Positions 59,900 through 64,000 of a DNA stretch of 64,000 nt are shown here, one piece after another. Position 1 is the stretch's first letter; every line of letters begins with the position of its first letter. The notes beneath the pieces were generated by a model. It ran no database searches, was not told the DNA's origin, and saw only the letters and a program-made list of their open reading frames with translations. Source of the stretch: Phaseolus vulgaris (lineage: Eukaryota > Streptophyta > Magnoliopsida > Fabales > Fabaceae); assembly GCF_000499845.2 (NCBI RefSeq), contig NC_023750.2:34116823-34180822 (forward strand), in the 5' to 3' direction. Position numbers and translations under genes: made by a program.

Positions 59900-61320
59900 T
59901 TACCGACACTTAAAGAAGATAATGTGAAATGATGAACTGAGCTAACTTTTCTATTCTTTAACTCCATTCCAACCCACTCGCACCAGACACTAACCAGATT
60001 ATCCACAGTTTTGTAGTTCACCTGCACTGCCTTGTCAAATATGATACGGGCATTGGCAAGATCTTTCTGCTCCTCATACAGCTTAGCAAAAGCAACCCAC
60101 AGAGTATGAGACTTTCCCACTGCCTTCGTGGGATCAATCGTCCTCACCGCTTCGGTGTAAGTCAGTATCTGACTGATAGGATCCCCTTCATAGAGCTCCA
60201 CCCTCCTCTGCCGTTGTTCGACATTATGAGGATTTTGACGCAAAAACACATTGTTAGCCAACTCCGGCCTCCTCTGCGTAAGGTAATCAAACCGACCCAA
60301 CCTCAAGTCTATGTCATTCTTGTCATTCAACCAAAACCCATGTAAAATCTTCCTTTCAAAATCCTCCTCCTCCAATCTTCCTTTGAAACCTCTAAAAGGA
60401 ATACTCTGTTCTTCCACTTCCTCAAAGCCATCTTCTTCATCACTCAACTCCATCCCCTCCTCCATCTTGTAAGAGATGATGCTCTCTTCAAACTGCGAGT
60501 AAGAGTTAAATATAACACTAAAATCCCTCACCTTGATAACAGCAGATATACCGTCTTCAAACACATCCCTAGCCTTCTTAAGTTGAGACATGTTATTGAT
60601 CGTTCGGCCTATACCAGTAACCACAGTCGAGCCGATCAAAGGTTCCACGTCCGTGTGGGTCGACCGCCACTTTCGGTCAAATTACGCTCAATCAAGGTCG
60701 ATGAAGCCGAGTTGTTATTAAGAACTAGGTAATACACTTCTAAATACTATCCACCTCACTAATCCTACCCAACAAACAACAAGGTAGACTCATTAAAATA
60801 ACGCACATTCTAAGAAGTAGATACATCATTTATTATGGTATTCGGTATTCTCTAGAAGATTGAGTAATCGAGGAACTGAGACTGAAGGAGTAGCGAGAAG
60901 TTTGAAAGAGGAAGCGGAAACATATACCAATCGACCGATAAGAAGGAGGAAAACGAAGTTTTTTAATAGCTCTCTAGTTACATCTCCCTAGCATGAATAC
61001 TCAGCAAGCGAAGTCCAGAGCCCACCCACCTTGTCAGTGAACTTCCTAATCCCACCCGTAATGATAGCATCCACATTCAACCCAGAAATCTCGTTGGCAT
61101 GGCGAGTGAGCAAATCGCATAACTAGTCATCATTGAGCACCAAAACCATTCTCTCAGAAGCCTCTTGCGAATTAAGAAAAAACTCAATAAAATCCTCATC
61201 GTGAGAGGGTTCATATTCATACTTCAAATACCTACGATAAAGCTCGTAAATGATTGATTTGATCGGAAAGTTTCTGACCAAAAAGCTAGAAGAAGGTGAC
61301 GTTCTTCTCTAACAATGGAA
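59900..61320 (-). pseudogene. SYF1: SYF1/XAB2 splicing factor, decayed intron-free fragment
   Basis: SYF1 is a HAT/TPR-repeat protein of the spliceosomal NineTeen complex. Two parts are readable on the minus strand. The first (about 61290-61010) contains YELYRRYLKYEYEPSHDEDF, then LLTRHANEISGLNVDAII and GGIRKFTDKVGGLWTSLAEY. The second (60570-59960) contains KARDVFEDG, RRPELANNVFLRQNPHNVEQ and DKAVQVNYKTVDNL. Between them about 440 bp of unrelated sequence interrupts the gene. Small deletions (for example the segment expected between LNDD and LCDLLTRH), a stop after LNDD, and loss of homology after NRK show it is dead. No introns are seen within the blocks, which suits a processed copy, although the parent's intron positions are not known to me. 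Confidence 0.8.
60575..61005. other. Unrecognised insertion inside the SYF1 fragment
   Basis: This sequence separates two blocks that are nearly adjacent in SYF1. It has no ORF of note and I find no clear terminal repeats or target duplication. Confidence 0.35.
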
Positions 61321-62814
61321 AGAGATTGAATATAATGTTTTGTTTGAATTGGGGATTAGAAAGTTGATGGTATGAGAGAATGGAAGTGAAGATATGAGAA
61401 GAAAATCCGAAAAAAGTTGAGTCTATTTAGATTGGAATATGTTAAAGAGAATATGTGGAAAAAAGTTTATTGAGATAGGTAAGTGATATATGATGGTTGT
61501 AATGAGATTTTAAATTATTTTTAATGATGTAAATTATAAGATTATAAAAAATCTTTTGGTTACGAATGTGTGCTAAAAATTTCAGACCAAAAAGATCTAA
61601 GGAATAAGGCGTAACAAGTCCCAAAACGAGAGTAAACAAAACTGGTTTTCCGAAAACAATAGAGGCGAGATTCCTACGTGTAATCTTGAACTCTAAATTA
61701 AGTACATGAGGTGGGCAGTTTTTTCGAACTCTAAACCTAACTTGTCATGTAAGCTAGGTCAGGGAAGCTATCCTACAAGTTCCACTCCTCCTCCATGGCT
61801 ATAAATAAATTCCTACACTACTTGTAAATTCAGACTTATATTGAGTAATGAATCTTTGTCAAATTGCAATATCAAATACTCTACTTAGTCTCATTCTAAT
61901 TCTTTTCTTCAATTAGCTTGAACGTGGAGAAACTCTTCATTTGCACCATGCAACTACTCCCTCCTTCATACAAATCAAGTCAAGCATGGAACGAGCTCCA
62001 TCTAGTGGTATCACGAACTTCACTTCATCATTCCTTGCATGTTTCCTTCCATTTCCTCCGATTAAATATTGTTATTACACAATTTAAACGATTAAAATTG
62101 CTTAGTTTTTCTTGAACCAGTCCAAACTGTGAAGTATAGATTCATTCTTGCACTTGCTATTAGGTTATTCTTCTTTTCTTGAGTTTTAATGCAATTTCAG
62201 TGGGTGGTTACTGTCAACACTCAATTTCATCCAAATAAATAAAATTTGTCAAAGAAAAAGAAAAAATGTTTTAAATAAAACATGTAAAAGACAAATTACA
62301 CACGCATAATCATACTAATATAAAATTTTTTGTAATGGTTAAAAAGTTAAATGGTGTAATGGTTAAAAAGTTCTTTATTGTTTTAAGGGACTTGAAACAT
62401 TAAAATTAAATTTGGGGTTTGTACGAGGTATAATTAGTGTTAGATTTTCTTTTGTTAGCTATAGCAACGTCTTTTGCTCACTAATTCTAGAGCCTTATAG
62501 TAGAATGTTCCTGCACCTTCCTCACTTTTTAGCCAACCCATACTAAAACTAATTTTACCATTATACCCTTCAGTAAATAATATTAAAAATTTAAAAATTA
62601 ATATAATATTTTCTTTAACCTAATTTTTAACTTTTGCTTTTCTCATTCACTCTCACTCCCACCAGCGACGCCTCCAGCACGGGTGAGGTTGGTCTGAGTG
62701 ACGAAAATGGCTCTATAAACGTGATTTGAAGTCAAACTCCTTCGGTGACCAAAAAACATTAACCAATATATCACAATATATCACACAAGTTCTTTTATCA
62801 TATTAAGATTTTTA
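61321..62814. other. Intergenic region, mostly unrecognised
   Basis: A short piece at about 61566-61655 is a diverged copy of the 547-bp repeat of the window end. The rest shows no gene or transposon end. Confidence 0.4.
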
Positions 62815-63172
62815 TTATACTTATTACTATTATTAATAATATAAATAATATTAATATTATTAATAATATAAATAATATTAATAATATAAATAATATTAAT
62901 ACTATTAATAATATAAGTAATATTAATATTATTTATATTATTAATATAATTTACATTATTAATATTATTCACAATATAACTATTATTAATATCATTTATA
63001 TTATTCGTAATATAAATATTATTAATATTATTAAATATTATTAATATTATTAATATTGTTAATATTATTTAGTATAGTTAATAAATTTATTTATATTTAA
63101 CACGATAATATTTTTTGTTATATTTTTCAAATTTTTTTATTGTTTATTAATATTAATAATATTAATAAAAAT
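62815..63172. repeat. Long imperfect (ATT/AAT)n microsatellite
   Basis: About 350 bp of aataatattaatattattaa-type repeats next to a tRNA-like repeat, the same arrangement as at 40795-41435. Confidence 0.9.
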
Positions 63173-63177
63173 CATAA

Positions 63178-63262
63178 CATGACAAAAGAACTTGTCTGGT
63201 GTAGTGGTTAAAGCTTTTCTGGTCACTGAACTTGGCTTTGAATCTCATCTACTGCAGTTTAC
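63178..63262 (+). repeat. tRNA-like (A box/B box) repeat, copy 2
   Basis: TGGTGTAGTGG at 63197-63207 fits the Pol III A box and GGCTTTGAATCTC at 63234-63246 resembles a B box. It is related to 40795-40900 in opposite orientation. Both copies have the microsatellite on their 5' side. It could be a tRNA-derived SINE head or part of a larger repeat. Confidence 0.5.
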
Positions 63263-63315
63263 TTTTATCAGCTGGTATTGACTGCTGGAATCTAATTAGT
63301 CTAGGGCATAGTAGA

Positions 63316-64000
63316 GAACAAAACTGGTTTTTTGAAAACAAAACGTCCTGACTTTTCTTCCGTATATCTCCTTTTTGTGATTTCTTTATGAATGTGCCTC
63401 CTTACTTGTGTGCAAAAAATATATGAAAGTACTTGTGTAAACTATTTTGGAATTTTTCAACGCAATACGGACCCAAAATAAAATTGCAGAAAGTATGGCG
63501 AAATTTAACAAGTTTTGGTATAGGAAAGACTTGGTTTGCACAAAATTTTTGAAAAATTCTCTCGAAATAATTTTTTGTTGAAATTGCACGTAAGAATCTT
63601 GACTGAATTTGGAACAAAATACAATAAATTTCAGGTCAAACGGATGAATATTCACCTAGGAAAAAACAAACAGTTTCACACACAAACGAATCTTCCTTCT
63701 AGCTCTAACAGTGATGAATAAAAAATTTATTGCAAAACTTGTGGGACAAATTTGGGGTTCAAATCTCTGCCAAAACTCAATACACACAATGACAAATTTC
63801 TGCTAACAATTTCAGACCAAAAGACCCAAGGAATAAGGCGTAGTAAGTTTCAGACCGATAATGAACAAAATTGGTTTTCCGAAACTAAACGTCCTGGATT
63901 TTCTTCCCTATATCTCCTTTTTGTGATTTGTTTGTGGACGTGCCTCCTTAGCTGGGTGCAAACAACATATGAATGAACTTGTGTGAATATTTTTGGAATA
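63316..64000. repeat. Direct repeat with 547-bp period, cut by window edge
   Basis: The text from gaacaaaactggtttt (63316) through cctgacttttcttccgtata and tgtgcctccttacttgtgtg returns at 63863 in slightly diverged form and runs off the window. A third, partial copy with caaaactggttttccgaaaa lies near 61629. It may be a tandem satellite or two copies of one element. Confidence 0.65.

Noticed and set aside
63178..63262. Functional tRNA gene
   Set aside because: A and B boxes are present but stems do not pair convincingly and a diverged copy exists in a repeat context.
1..64000. CRISPR arrays, operons or bacterial features
   Set aside because: The window is plant nuclear DNA with spliced genes; the repeats seen are transposon-derived or microsatellites.

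Overview
The window is nuclear DNA from a flowering plant, most likely a legume. It is AT-rich and intron-bearing, with two intact spliced host genes separated by transposable elements and their remains. The legume call is an inference from the style of the dispersed repeats and the two protein families, not a proof.

Host genes. A seven-exon UDP-galactose/UDP-glucose transporter gene (UTR2-like, minus strand, 5793-7992) can be rebuilt completely by eye. It has one non-canonical GC-AG intron and a 29-bp microexon. A three-exon gene for a DUF4378 protein (minus strand, 28284-31364, 415 aa) has a TATA box about 120 bp upstream. A decayed, intron-free piece of the splicing factor SYF1/XAB2 lies at 59900-61320.

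Left part (1-27 kb). AT-rich intergenic DNA carries two copies of an unnamed repeat (1-560 and 12.6-15.2 kb). The second copy is split by a 1220-bp solo LTR with a perfect 5-bp target duplication. Also here are two complete small CACTA elements (10063-10894, 16701-17022), loose CACTA ends, a dead En/Spm-type transposase gene, fossils of LINE, Ty3/gypsy integrase and Ty1/copia gag, and a copia-type LTR (20638-21072).

Middle (27-41 kb). There is a second solo LTR (27252-27708), the DUF4378 gene, a 302-bp TRIM-like element with a tRNA-Met type primer site, tandem repeats, and a long AT-rich gap with little else.

Right part (41-60 kb). This is a nest of retrotransposons. Element B is a minus-strand Tat-type Ty3/gypsy element with a second RNase H domain, an antisense extra ORF downstream of pol, a primer site and one 1101-bp LTR. 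It is old: frameshifted, full of stops, and without a visible second LTR. Element A (48132-55888) sits inside the reverse transcriptase of B. It is a complete plus-strand Ty3/gypsy element with an unbroken 1542-codon gag-pol, two 987-bp LTRs that differ at only two positions, and a CGCAC target duplication. A is therefore a recent insertion and the only element in the window that looks potentially functional.

The far right (61.5-64 kb) holds a tRNA-like repeat next to an ATT/AAT microsatellite, an arrangement also present at 40.8-41.4 kb, and the start of a 547-bp-period repeat that runs off the window.
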